DNA of 6,369 nucleotides from Bacteroidota bacterium (GTDB lineage: Bacteria; Bacteroidota; Ignavibacteria; Ignavibacteriales; Melioribacteraceae): the NCBI GenBank assembly GCA_021812745.1, contig JAKAMS010000152.1, forward strand, positions 1-6,369. Direction: 5' to 3'. Shown one piece after another: positions 1-5,984 of this stretch. Numbering within the stretch: position 1 is the first letter of the stretch; every line of letters begins with the position of its first letter. The notes below the pieces were generated by a model. That model saw only the letters and a program-made list of their open reading frames with translations. It had not been told where the DNA came from and did not search any database. The translations under genes and the position numbers were made by a program.

Positions 1-45
1 TATATGTGGAAAATCGAAAAGACCGAATCGAAAAAAGGATTTTGA
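1..45 (+). CDS. Possible C-terminal tail of an upstream gene (partial)
   Basis: Frame 1 is open from the left edge and reads YMWKIEKTESKKGF before a TGA stop at 43-45. The gene would start outside the window, so only 14 residues are visible and no family can be assigned from them. The residues could form a final beta strand and basic tail, as at the end of a GHKL ATPase (RsbW-like) domain. That idea rests mainly on the STAS-like remnant just downstream. The other two plus frames and one minus frame are also open across this short stretch, so the choice of frame is weak. Confidence 0.25.
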   Translation, partial: YMWKIEKTESKKGF

Positions 46-114
46 TTTGATTGTATCCATAGTCTGAGATTATTATCAATAAATAAAATTGAGATAAAGA
101 AAAAAATAAAGAAA

Positions 115-333
115 GTGAAAATTATCAACCAAGTTTTTCTTGTCCAACTTAAAGGAGCTTTTACGAGTGCTGATGCATCTTTGATAAGAGAAAAAAAATC
201 GTCTTTAATTAAAGAAGAGGGATTGGATGACTTATCTGTGTTATTTGACATAAATTTCCTATTAAAAGACGGGTAAGCTGCCGCCATTGTTGAAAATATT
301 ATACTCAATTATGTTTTGCCAATAGTAATATAA
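115..333 (+). pseudogene. Degraded STAS-domain (anti-sigma factor antagonist-like) gene remnant
   Basis: From a GTG at 115 the frame reads 53 codons to a TAA at 274-276. It shows a STAS-like pattern: a first strand and turn (VFLVQLKGAFTSADA, residues 7-21), a helix (SLIREKKSSLIKEEG), then a buried strand (SVLFDINFL). The TAA falls where STAS proteins normally carry the DSSGLA phosphorylation motif. Reading through it in the same frame gives AAAIVENIILNYVLP before a second stop at 331-333. One substitution from TTA to TAA would restore a 'DGLAAAIVENI' helix start, as in STAS domains. Even restored, about 72 residues is shorter than the usual ~100, and neither an ATG nor a ribosome-binding site precedes it. 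STAS proteins work in partner-switching control of sigma factors or other targets. This copy is most likely dead, though a 53-residue small protein cannot be excluded. Confidence 0.4.
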
Positions 334-453
334 GATTGAACGGCTGAGATACGCAATCTCTTCTATAGACACAGCTGCAATTCCTAGATTTTAATCAGAT
401 TATCTTTGCAAACTTAGAATCGTTTAATCACAGGAGTTTTTTTATATTTCGGT
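334..453 (+). other. AT-rich leader upstream of the YbbR-tmk-protease cluster
   Basis: I see no open frame worth calling here. The stretch holds a small inverted repeat (GAGAT at 346-350, ATCTC at 356-360, five-base loop) and the promoter-like box at 401-408. An AGGAG at 432-436 lies 17 bases before the ATG of the YbbR gene, too far to act as a normal Shine-Dalgarno sequence. The 46-114 stretch further left is likewise A-rich and without a recognisable gene. Confidence 0.4.
401..408 (+). promoter_or_regulatory. Bacteroidota-type -7 promoter box (TAnnTTTG)
   Basis: TATCTTTG at 401-408 matches the TAnnTTTG consensus recognised by the primary sigma factor of Bacteroidota. It sits 45 bases before the ATG of the YbbR gene, a suitable place to drive the whole plus-strand cluster. 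I do not find a convincing TTG/TTTG -33 element at the expected distance upstream, and it is not certain that this organism uses the Bacteroidota consensus, so this is tentative. Confidence 0.35.
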
Positions 454-1365
454 ATGAAGAAAAAGATAATCACAATATCGGTAATTTCATTTTTCTCGGT
501 TGGGCTATGGGTTTATGTGTCGCTGTCAAATGTTTTCGTAACAACTATTAAAGTGCCAATTAACATTACTGATTTGCCGAAAAATTATTCATTAGGTAAT
601 TCCTCTGTTGCTGAAGTCTTCATACAAGTAAAAGGCAAAGGATGGGATTTGGCAAAATTGATGTTAGAACCGGAAGTTAATTTTGATATTTCTGCGCACA
701 GAAGGATTGGTCACCGTAAAAACGATTTAAGCGATTTGATTCAAGCTAATACATGGCTTACGTCTTCATTCCAGGTTCTGGAAATTTCACCTGCACAAAT
801 TGAATATGATATTGAAAAAGTCGGTTCGAAAACTGTTAAACTGATCAAGAATTTTAAGCTGGAGTTTAAACCCGGTTATGGTCCTTCTTCAAGAATAAAA
901 GTTGATCCGGAGATGGTTGAAATTAGCGGACCCGCAAATCTGTTACACAATACCGATTCAATTAAAACCGAATACAAAGAAATTTTAGATGTTTCTGATA
1001 ACTTGAAATTCAATCTCAAAATTGAACCGCCCGAAGGAATAACCGCATCTGTCAACACATGCACAATTGAATTGGAAGTCCAAAAAATTGTTGATAAAAC
1101 TTTTGAAAATATTGTTGTCGAAACGAGAAATGTTCCGCCATCAAAAGACTTAATTCTTTTCCCCGGTAAAATTAATGTGGTTCTTCGCGGCGGAATAAAC
1201 AAACTTGGCAGATTAACAAACGATAGCATTAAAGCATATGTTGATTACTGGTCAGCACTTCGCGAAGAAAAAGGAACAATAGAGCCAATCATTGAATTAC
1301 CGCAGTTCACAACACACGTAAGTACAATACCTAATAAACTGGAATATATCATTAAACAGTACTAA
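454..1365 (+). CDS. YbbR-like domain membrane protein
   Basis: This is a 303-residue protein with a short basic N-terminus (MKKK) and one hydrophobic segment at about residues 5-24. The rest is beta-rich and should lie outside the cytoplasm. Three degenerate YbbR repeats are visible at roughly 28-120, 126-211 and 215-301. The typical YbbR signature is clear in the second, where a strand (VDPEMVEISGPANLL, 150-164) leads into a region like DSIKTEYKEILDVS. The first and third end in similar strands (VLEISPAQIEYDI and STIPNKLEYII). In Firmicutes, YbbR (CdaR) regulates the diadenylate cyclase CdaA, but no cdaA is visible here and the role in FCB bacteria is not settled. The ATG at 454 gives the expected signal-anchor start. 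No Shine-Dalgarno is correctly spaced, which is common in this group. tmk starts 2 bases after its stop, so the two are co-transcribed and perhaps translationally coupled. Confidence 0.85.
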   Translation: MKKKIITISVISFFSVGLWVYVSLSNVFVTTIKVPINITDLPKNYSLGNSSVAEVFIQVKGKGWDLAKLMLEPEVNFDISAHRRIGHRKNDLSDLIQANTWLTSSFQVLEISPAQIEYDIEKVGSKTVKLIKNFKLEFKPGYGPSSRIKVDPEMVEISGPANLLHNTDSIKTEYKEILDVSDNLKFNLKIEPPEGITASVNTCTIELEVQKIVDKTFENIVVETRNVPPSKDLILFPGKINVVLRGGINKLGRLTNDSIKAYVDYWSALREEKGTIEPIIELPQFTTHVSTIPNKLEYIIKQY

Positions 1366-1367
1366 TT

Positions 1368-1982
1368 ATGTTCATAACATTTGAAGGTCTAGACTTTTGC
1401 GGTAAATCAACGCAAGTTCAACTGCTTGAAAAATATTTACTTGATAACGGAAAGAATGTAAAAATTATTCGTGAACCCGGCGGAACTCCTATTTCTGAAA
1501 AAATCCGGGATATTCTTCTTGATAAGAAAAATTCCGAAATGTCCGTTGAGACAGAACTGATTCTATTCTCGGCAAGCCGTTCGCAGTTGGTTAAGCAAAG
1601 TATTCTTCCGGCTTTAAAAGAAAATGTTTTTGTAATTTCGGATAGATTCCACGATTCATCAATTGCTTATCAGGCTTTTGGCAGAAAAATTTCTCTGGAA
1701 TTTGTTGAAGAGCTTCAGCGTTTTGTAATTGGCAAAGCAGTGCCGGATATAACATTCTTCTTAGATATTCCAATTGAGGAAGTGCTCAAAAGAAAATCTA
1801 AAGTTAAACATGTAGAGCTAGACCGGATCGAACTTTCTAAAATGGATTTTTACGAACGTGTTAGAAAAGGTTATTTCTATATTGCTGAAAAGGAAAAAAG
1901 ATTTCGGATTATAAGCGGACAGCTTTCAATTCCGGAAATCCACGAAGAAATTATTCGTGAAGTGAAAAAATTAGAGAAATAA
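1368..1982 (+). CDS. tmk: Thymidylate kinase (dTMP kinase)
   Basis: Tmk phosphorylates dTMP to dTDP with ATP in the cytoplasm, an essential step of dTTP synthesis. The 204-residue length is normal. The P-loop is at residues 7-15 (GLDFCGKST), followed by the dTMP-binding REPGGT (35-40), the DR motif in SDRFHDSSIAYQ (91-102) and a strand ending in FLD (131-133). The LID region at about 138-155 is rich in Lys/Arg and ends in DRIE. A basic LID combined with no Arg in the P-loop fits the E. coli-type (type II) enzymes. The P-loop has Phe-Cys where Gly/Arg-Ala is more usual, a mild variant that keeps the GKST core. The ATG lies 2 bases after the YbbR stop with no clear Shine-Dalgarno, suggesting coupling. 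The S41 protease gene follows after 12 bases. Confidence 0.96.
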   Translation: MFITFEGLDFCGKSTQVQLLEKYLLDNGKNVKIIREPGGTPISEKIRDILLDKKNSEMSVETELILFSASRSQLVKQSILPALKENVFVISDRFHDSSIAYQAFGRKISLEFVEELQRFVIGKAVPDITFFLDIPIEEVLKRKSKVKHVELDRIELSKMDFYERVRKGYFYIAEKEKRFRIISGQLSIPEIHEEIIREVKKLEK

Positions 1983-1994
1983 GAAAGGCATAAT

Positions 1995-3635
1995 ATGAAG
2001 ATTTGGAAAATCATTTTTCTTTCTGCTGTTACGATAATTTTCTTTTCCGGCTTTATCACTAGCGACAATGATATTTATCTTGAGATGAATAAAAGTATTG
2101 ATGTTTTTGGGCGCGTGTACAAAGAAGTTACTCTCAATTATGTAGATCAATTGAATCCCGAAGAATTTATGCTCGCCGGAATTAATGGTATGCTTACCTC
2201 GCTGGACCCTTACACAAATTTTATTGATGAAAATCAGCAAAAAGATATTGATATTATTACAAAAGGAAAGTATGGCGGCATTGGTGCTTCTATTGGTGTT
2301 AGAAATGATAACGTTACCGTTGTTGATTTGATTGAAGGATTTTCTGCGCAGAGGCAAGGAATGAGAATTGGCGACGTTATTGTGAAAATAAACGATACTC
2401 CGGTTACAAAGGAAAACGTAGAAAGTTTGAGCGAAATTTTAAAAGGCGATGCGGGAACACCTGTTAAGATAGTTGTTAAACGGGAGACTGTTGAAGAGCC
2501 GATTGTCTTTAACTTGATGCGCGAAGAAATTGAAGTAAAGAATGTTACCTACTACGGTTTTGTACCTGAAGGCAGCAAAAATGCTTATATAAAATTGAGC
2601 GGATTTTCCAGGACTGCCGGTGATGAGGTAAAAAAAGCTTATTTCGATCTCAAATCGCAAAGAGAAATTGAATCTCTTGTTCTTGATTTACGCGGTAATC
2701 CCGGCGGGTTATTAGATGCCGCAATTGATGTGGCGGAAAAATTTTTGAAGAAAGGACAGTTGATAGTATCGGTTAAGGGAAGAGACAGTTTGAGCAGTAA
2801 AAATTATTTTTCAACGGAAGAACCAATTTCCAATGGCACAAAAATGATTGTTTTAATTGATGATGGCACAGCGTCAGCTTCAGAAATTGTTGCCGGTGCA
2901 ATTCAAGATCACGACCGCGCGGTAATAGTCGGAACAAATTCTTTTGGTAAAGGATTGGTTCAGACTGTACTGCCGCTTTCTTATAATACATCTTTGAAAA
3001 TTACAACGGCACGTTATTACACACCAACGGGCAGGTCAATTCAAAGAATAAATTACTCTGAAAAAAATAAAGTCTTCGAAGAGAGTTCACTGATAAAAAC
3101 CAAAGAATTCAAGACAGATGGAAAAAGAACGGTATTCTCCGGCGGCGGTATTATGCCGGATTCTGTAGTGAAAAATAGTTCAAACTCACGGCTTGTTCAG
3201 GCTCTTTTAGCCGATGGAATGTTTTTCAAGTTTGCCACAAATTTTTTCAATGCTAATCCAAATGCGAATTGGAAAACCATTAAACCGGATCTTTTATTCC
3301 TGGAATTCACTAAATATTTGAAAAGCCAGAAATTTGAATTCGTCTCTAGATCTGAAAAATTGATTGACCAATTGCAGATTTCAGGTACGGAAGAAAATAT
3401 TGATCAAAAATGTTTGGAACAGCTTGAAAAAGTTAAAAATCAAATTGATGTGAGCCATGCAAATGAACTTGATAAATATAAAGACGATGTTCTTTTTGAA
3501 ATCAGGCAGGAACTTGCAGCCAGAACAGACGGAAGACAAGGACGAATTAAAGAATCGCTAAAAGATGACAAACAGTTTTTAACATCATATAATATTCTTA
3601 AAGATCATAAAAAATATAAGACTCTGCTTAGATAG
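1995..3635 (+). CDS. S41 family carboxy-terminal processing peptidase (CtpA/Prc-like)
   Basis: This is a 546-residue envelope protease of family S41, which cleaves proteins near their C-termini. Residues 1-22 form a basic start (MKIWK) and a hydrophobic stretch, a signal peptide or uncleaved anchor; there is no lipobox Cys. An N-terminal helical segment (about 30-85, containing SLDPYTNFID) leads into a PDZ domain at about 91-175 (YGGIGASIG, GMRIGDVIVKIND). The catalytic core covers about 195-395: DLRGNPGGLL (231-240), the nucleophile Ser294 in GTASASEIVAGA, the general base Lys319 in SFGKGLVQT, and Gln323. The Ser-Lys spacing of 25 and Lys-Gln spacing of 4 match the Ser-Lys-Gln triad of CtpA/CtpB/Prc, so it should be active. 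A charged helical C-terminal extension (about 395-546) is usual in Bacteroidota-type members. AAAGG at 1984-1988 is a plausible ribosome-binding site 6 bases before the ATG. It closes the YbbR-tmk-protease operon; substrates cannot be told from the sequence. Confidence 0.95.
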   Translation: MKIWKIIFLSAVTIIFFSGFITSDNDIYLEMNKSIDVFGRVYKEVTLNYVDQLNPEEFMLAGINGMLTSLDPYTNFIDENQQKDIDIITKGKYGGIGASIGVRNDNVTVVDLIEGFSAQRQGMRIGDVIVKINDTPVTKENVESLSEILKGDAGTPVKIVVKRETVEEPIVFNLMREEIEVKNVTYYGFVPEGSKNAYIKLSGFSRTAGDEVKKAYFDLKSQREIESLVLDLRGNPGGLLDAAIDVAEKFLKKGQLIVSVKGRDSLSSKNYFSTEEPISNGTKMIVLIDDGTASASEIVAGAIQDHDRAVIVGTNSFGKGLVQTVLPLSYNTSLKITTARYYTPTGRSIQRINYSEKNKVFEESSLIKTKEFKTDGKRTVFSGGGIMPDSVVKNSSNSRLVQALLADGMFFKFATNFFNANPNANWKTIKPDLLFLEFTKYLKSQKFEFVSRSEKLIDQLQISGTEENIDQKCLEQLEKVKNQIDVSHANELDKYKDDVLFEIRQELAARTDGRQGRIKESLKDDKQFLTSYNILKDHKKYKTLLR

Positions 3636-3683
3636 TAATTAACTTTCTCTATTCCGGACTTTGCTGAACGAAATGGGAATGAA

Positions 3684-3974
3684 ATGGCATTATCAAAAGT
3701 ACTTATTCATAGAAATCCACTGTTTAGTAAATGTCCCGCATGTAAAAAATCCGGAACTATACACCGTTCACGTTCACGAAGCGTATTTGAGCAGATTGCA
3801 CAGATAACTTCTATTATCAAGATATACAAATGTAAGGAATGCGGGTGGCGTGGATTTCGTTCAACTTTAATTTTTACTAAAAGTTCAGTCAAAAGTATTT
3901 TTGCTTATCTGCTTTTGATCATTCTAGCCGCTTTTATAGTGAGATACATAATTCTTCACTATGCCTTAAATTAG
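3684..3974 (+). CDS. Small zinc-ribbon protein with a C-terminal transmembrane segment
   Basis: This is a 96-residue protein of unknown function. Two CxxC knuckles (C17-P-A-C20 and C50-K-E-C53) should bind one zinc ion. They enclose an Arg/Ser-rich stretch (HRSRSRS, 27-33) and a short helix. This CPxC...HRSRxR...E...YxCxxCxxRxF layout resembles a widespread uncharacterised bacterial family whose ribbon often precedes or follows a membrane helix. Residues about 72-92 (IFAYLLLIILAAFIVRYIIL) form one hydrophobic segment, so the ribbon probably faces the cytoplasm at the membrane. The ATG at 3684 is chosen because the two ATGs just upstream (3673, 3679) are out of frame and a GGGA at 3675-3678 is well spaced. 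It lies 48 bases after the protease gene with no terminator between, so it may share that transcript. Conserved cysteines and the membrane segment make it a real gene, but its role is open. Confidence 0.8.
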   Translation: MALSKVLIHRNPLFSKCPACKKSGTIHRSRSRSVFEQIAQITSIIKIYKCKECGWRGFRSTLIFTKSSVKSIFAYLLLIILAAFIVRYIILHYALN

Positions 3975-3997
3975 AAAAATGATTGATTCTAAACGGG

Positions 3998-5656
3998 CTA
4001 TTTCAAAACAAAATTAACTGCAAGTTCTTCTGCGGATTTATACTCTTTTAGATAATGGACTTTAATTTTATCACGGTTTTTTGACAGCCAGCTCAATCCA
4101 ATTCTTAATTTCTCCAGGTCTTTATCATAAATAATTTTATCTGATCGAATAGAGCCGGAAAAATAATCCTCTAATACATCATCAAAATGGTTTTTAGCTT
4201 CTATGAAATATTCTTTGAAGACAATTTTCCCATCAACCAAAATCAAGTAATCATTCTTAGCCGGACCGCCTACTTCAATAAGAACGTTTGCCTTATTAAT
4301 TGGTTCTGCAAGGATTGATGCTTTGTTGATTTGATTCAGAATTGATTGCACAACATCTCTGATCTGTGCCGCTTCTTCAAATTTTTGTTGAGCGCTAAGT
4401 TCTTTCATCCTTGTTAGAAGCCGGTCAACAGCAGATTGATTTTGTCCGCATAGAAATTCGTTAATATCCAGCAGTTCGTTTTTATAATGGTTGATTACAT
4501 TTTTCTCAACGCAAGGCGCCAGACATCTTTCTATATCGGCTAAGTAACATCTTCTTCCTTTATTGAATTCTTTAAGGGAACATTCACGTATCTGAAAAGT
4601 CTTATCAATAATTTCTTTTAAAATGTTAGCTGTTTCCCGGTTTGGGTAAGGACCGTAATAGTCATTCCCGTCAAAATCAAAATTCGAGGTTACTTCAACC
4701 GAAGGGTAATTATGCGTAAGAGTTAGTTTTAAGAAATAACTTCTGGGATATTTCTTAAGCATTTTATTCTGCTTTGGGTAATGAGTCTTGATCAATTCTG
4801 CTTCGGCTATTAAAGCTGTCAGTTCGCTATTTGTTGTGTGGAATTCAAGTCCAGAAGCTTTTCTTACAATATCCTTTGCTTTACGAATTGCATTGTTGGA
4901 AAAATAATTATTTAACCGGTCTTTCAACGATTTTGCTTTTCCGATATAAATTATTTCATTCTTCGTATTCTTGTAGAAATAAACTCCGGGTTGATCCGGA
5001 ATTTTTGAAAAATCATCCAACAACTTTTTCTTTATGATACGATATGGTTTTGTTGAAGCGGGCAGATTTTGAAAATTCACTAAATCACTTACCGTATCAA
5101 TATTATGTTCTTCACGGAGAGCAGGAAACATCCTTAACAAAATTTTTGCAGTAGCCATTGAATCGCCCAATCCACGGTGAATATTTCTATGTCGAATCTT
5201 AAGCGATTTTGTAAGCTTGCCAAGCGATTTACTCGGGAACTGCGGGTATAATTTACGCGCTAAACGAAGTGTGCAGACCGCGTCATTGGCTAAAAATTCC
5301 AATTCGGCATTCTCACATTCATGTTTCAAAAATGAATGATCGAAACTCAGATTGTGTGCGATTAGGACCGCATCACCAATAAATTCCTTCATACGGTAAA
5401 ATACTTCATCAAAGAATGGTGCATTCTCTACATCAGCATTTGTTATACCGGTAAGTTTTGTAATGAAATACGGAATCGGTCTGCCTGGATTTATAAAAGA
5501 AGAAAATATATCTGAAATTTTTCCGTTTTGGATTTTTACCATTCCGATTTCAATTACTTTATCCTGCCTTCCGGACATGCCTGTAGTCTCGAAATCGAAA
5601 ACACAATACTCGGCTTCTTCAAACGGAATTTCTGTTAATTTTGTTTCTTTCATCAT
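3998..5656 (-). CDS. DEDDh exonuclease (DnaQ-like) fused to UvrC N-terminal/Cho-like GIY-YIG nuclease
   Basis: A 552-residue cytoplasmic protein combines two nuclease modules. Residues 15-180 are a DnaQ-type 3'-5' exonuclease with all DEDDh residues visible: D21 and E23 in FDFETTG, D106 in AHNLSFDHSFL, H160 and D165 in HRGLGD. Residues about 215-300 are a UvrC-type GIY-YIG domain (PGVYFY, 223-228; IIYIGKAKSLKDRL, 235-248; E285 in AEAELIK), which in UvrC makes the 3' incision. C359, C370, C378 and C382 match the spaced cysteines of UvrC that bind an Fe-S cluster. A UVR (UvrB-contact) motif follows at about 409-440 (KFEEAAQIRD), then a ~100-residue stretch like the UvrC linker (DGKIVFKEYF). The UvrC RNase H-like and helix-hairpin-helix domains are absent, as in E. 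coli Cho. Similar exonuclease-Cho fusions are known in mycobacteria and other bacteria. Two adjacent Met codons make the start uncertain by one residue. It converges on the zinc-ribbon gene. Confidence 0.92.
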   Translation of the reverse strand: MMKETKLTEIPFEEAEYCVFDFETTGMSGRQDKVIEIGMVKIQNGKISDIFSSFINPGRPIPYFITKLTGITNADVENAPFFDEVFYRMKEFIGDAVLIAHNLSFDHSFLKHECENAELEFLANDAVCTLRLARKLYPQFPSKSLGKLTKSLKIRHRNIHRGLGDSMATAKILLRMFPALREEHNIDTVSDLVNFQNLPASTKPYRIIKKKLLDDFSKIPDQPGVYFYKNTKNEIIYIGKAKSLKDRLNNYFSNNAIRKAKDIVRKASGLEFHTTNSELTALIAEAELIKTHYPKQNKMLKKYPRSYFLKLTLTHNYPSVEVTSNFDFDGNDYYGPYPNRETANILKEIIDKTFQIRECSLKEFNKGRRCYLADIERCLAPCVEKNVINHYKNELLDINEFLCGQNQSAVDRLLTRMKELSAQQKFEEAAQIRDVVQSILNQINKASILAEPINKANVLIEVGGPAKNDYLILVDGKIVFKEYFIEAKNHFDDVLEDYFSGSIRSDKIIYDKDLEKLRIGLSWLSKNRDKIKVHYLKEYKSAEELAVNFVLK

Positions 5657-5884
5657 TTGAACTTTTTCCCGGTCAAAATTTAATCAAAAATGATTTGTTG
5701 GAATGCATATTATTTGACAGAATAGTTTGGATATCCGCCGTTTAAACTCTACAATTTTATTGACGTGTAATTTTTTTTTAATTATGTTCAATTCAACCTT
5801 TCGGGGTTAATCTGGTTAAGTGATATTCTTCTGTATAATCTTCATCATTCTTGAACCTCTAAAGGTGGAAATACAATTTTCAAT

Positions 5885-5914
5885 TTGCGATAATTTATTC
5901 CTCTCTGCTATAAA
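5885..5914 (+). promoter_or_regulatory. Possible sigma70-like promoter for the chitosanase-like gene
   Basis: TTGCGA (5885-5890) and TATAAA (5909-5914) are separated by 18 bases, close to a classical -35/-10 pair, and lie about 70 bases before the ATG. In such AT-rich DNA this can arise by chance, and it does not match the Bacteroidota consensus, so it is only a candidate. Confidence 0.25.
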
Positions 5915-5975
5915 ATAAATTCCTTTAAGATCCTTTTCCGCTAAAAAAAATAGTATCCAAATTTATATCCTTAAT

Positions 5976-5980
5976 GGAGG
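5976..5980 (+). promoter_or_regulatory. Strong Shine-Dalgarno sequence fixing the start at 5985
   Basis: GGAGG ends 4 bases before the ATG at 5985, a slightly short but usable spacing. It is the clearest ribosome-binding site in the window; the other genes have weak or no such signal. It supports the chosen start. Confidence 0.7.
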
Positions 5981-5984
5981 TAAA

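Larger units (their letters stand above)
5657..5984. other. Divergent intergenic region between the exonuclease/Cho fusion and the chitosanase-like gene
   Basis: These 328 bases hold no coding frame that I can support. They should contain promoters for both flanking genes. Visible elements are AATCA-AAAA-TGATT (5682-5695), two perfect 8-base palindromes GGATATCC (5729-5736) and GTTTAAAC (5740-5747), a run of nine T (5771-5779), and a short AACC/GGTT hairpin (5795-5808). On the minus strand no exact TAnnTTTG box is seen upstream of the fusion gene. Confidence 0.5.

Noticed and set aside
1..60. Minus-strand open frame starting at ATG (60-58), reading MDTIKSKSFFRFG and leaving the window on the left
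   Set aside because: Only 20 codons are visible, no ribosome-binding site precedes it, and three plus frames are also open in the same stretch; it cannot be told from chance.
346..360. GAGAT/ATCTC inverted repeat as a terminator for the upstream gene
   Set aside because: The stem is only 5 bp and no T run follows it.
432..436. AGGAG as ribosome-binding site of the YbbR gene
   Set aside because: It lies 17 bases from the ATG and no alternative start codon is suitably placed between.
876..1229. 117-codon minus-strand frame opposite the YbbR gene
   Set aside because: It lies wholly inside a gene with clear YbbR repeats, and its translation shows no domain or coherent pattern.
1971..2357. 128-codon minus-strand frame across the tmk/protease junction
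   Set aside because: It overlaps the signal peptide and PDZ coding sequence of the protease; its Asn/Ile-rich translation is typical of an antisense shadow.
3998..5656. Calling this gene uvrC
   Set aside because: It lacks the UvrC RNase H-like endonuclease and HhH domains and has an N-terminal DEDDh exonuclease; the fusion/Cho-like label is more accurate.
5795..5808. AACC/GGTT hairpin in the divergent region as a terminator or riboswitch element
   Set aside because: The stem is 4-5 bp, there is no T tract after it in either direction of transcription, and no gene ends nearby.
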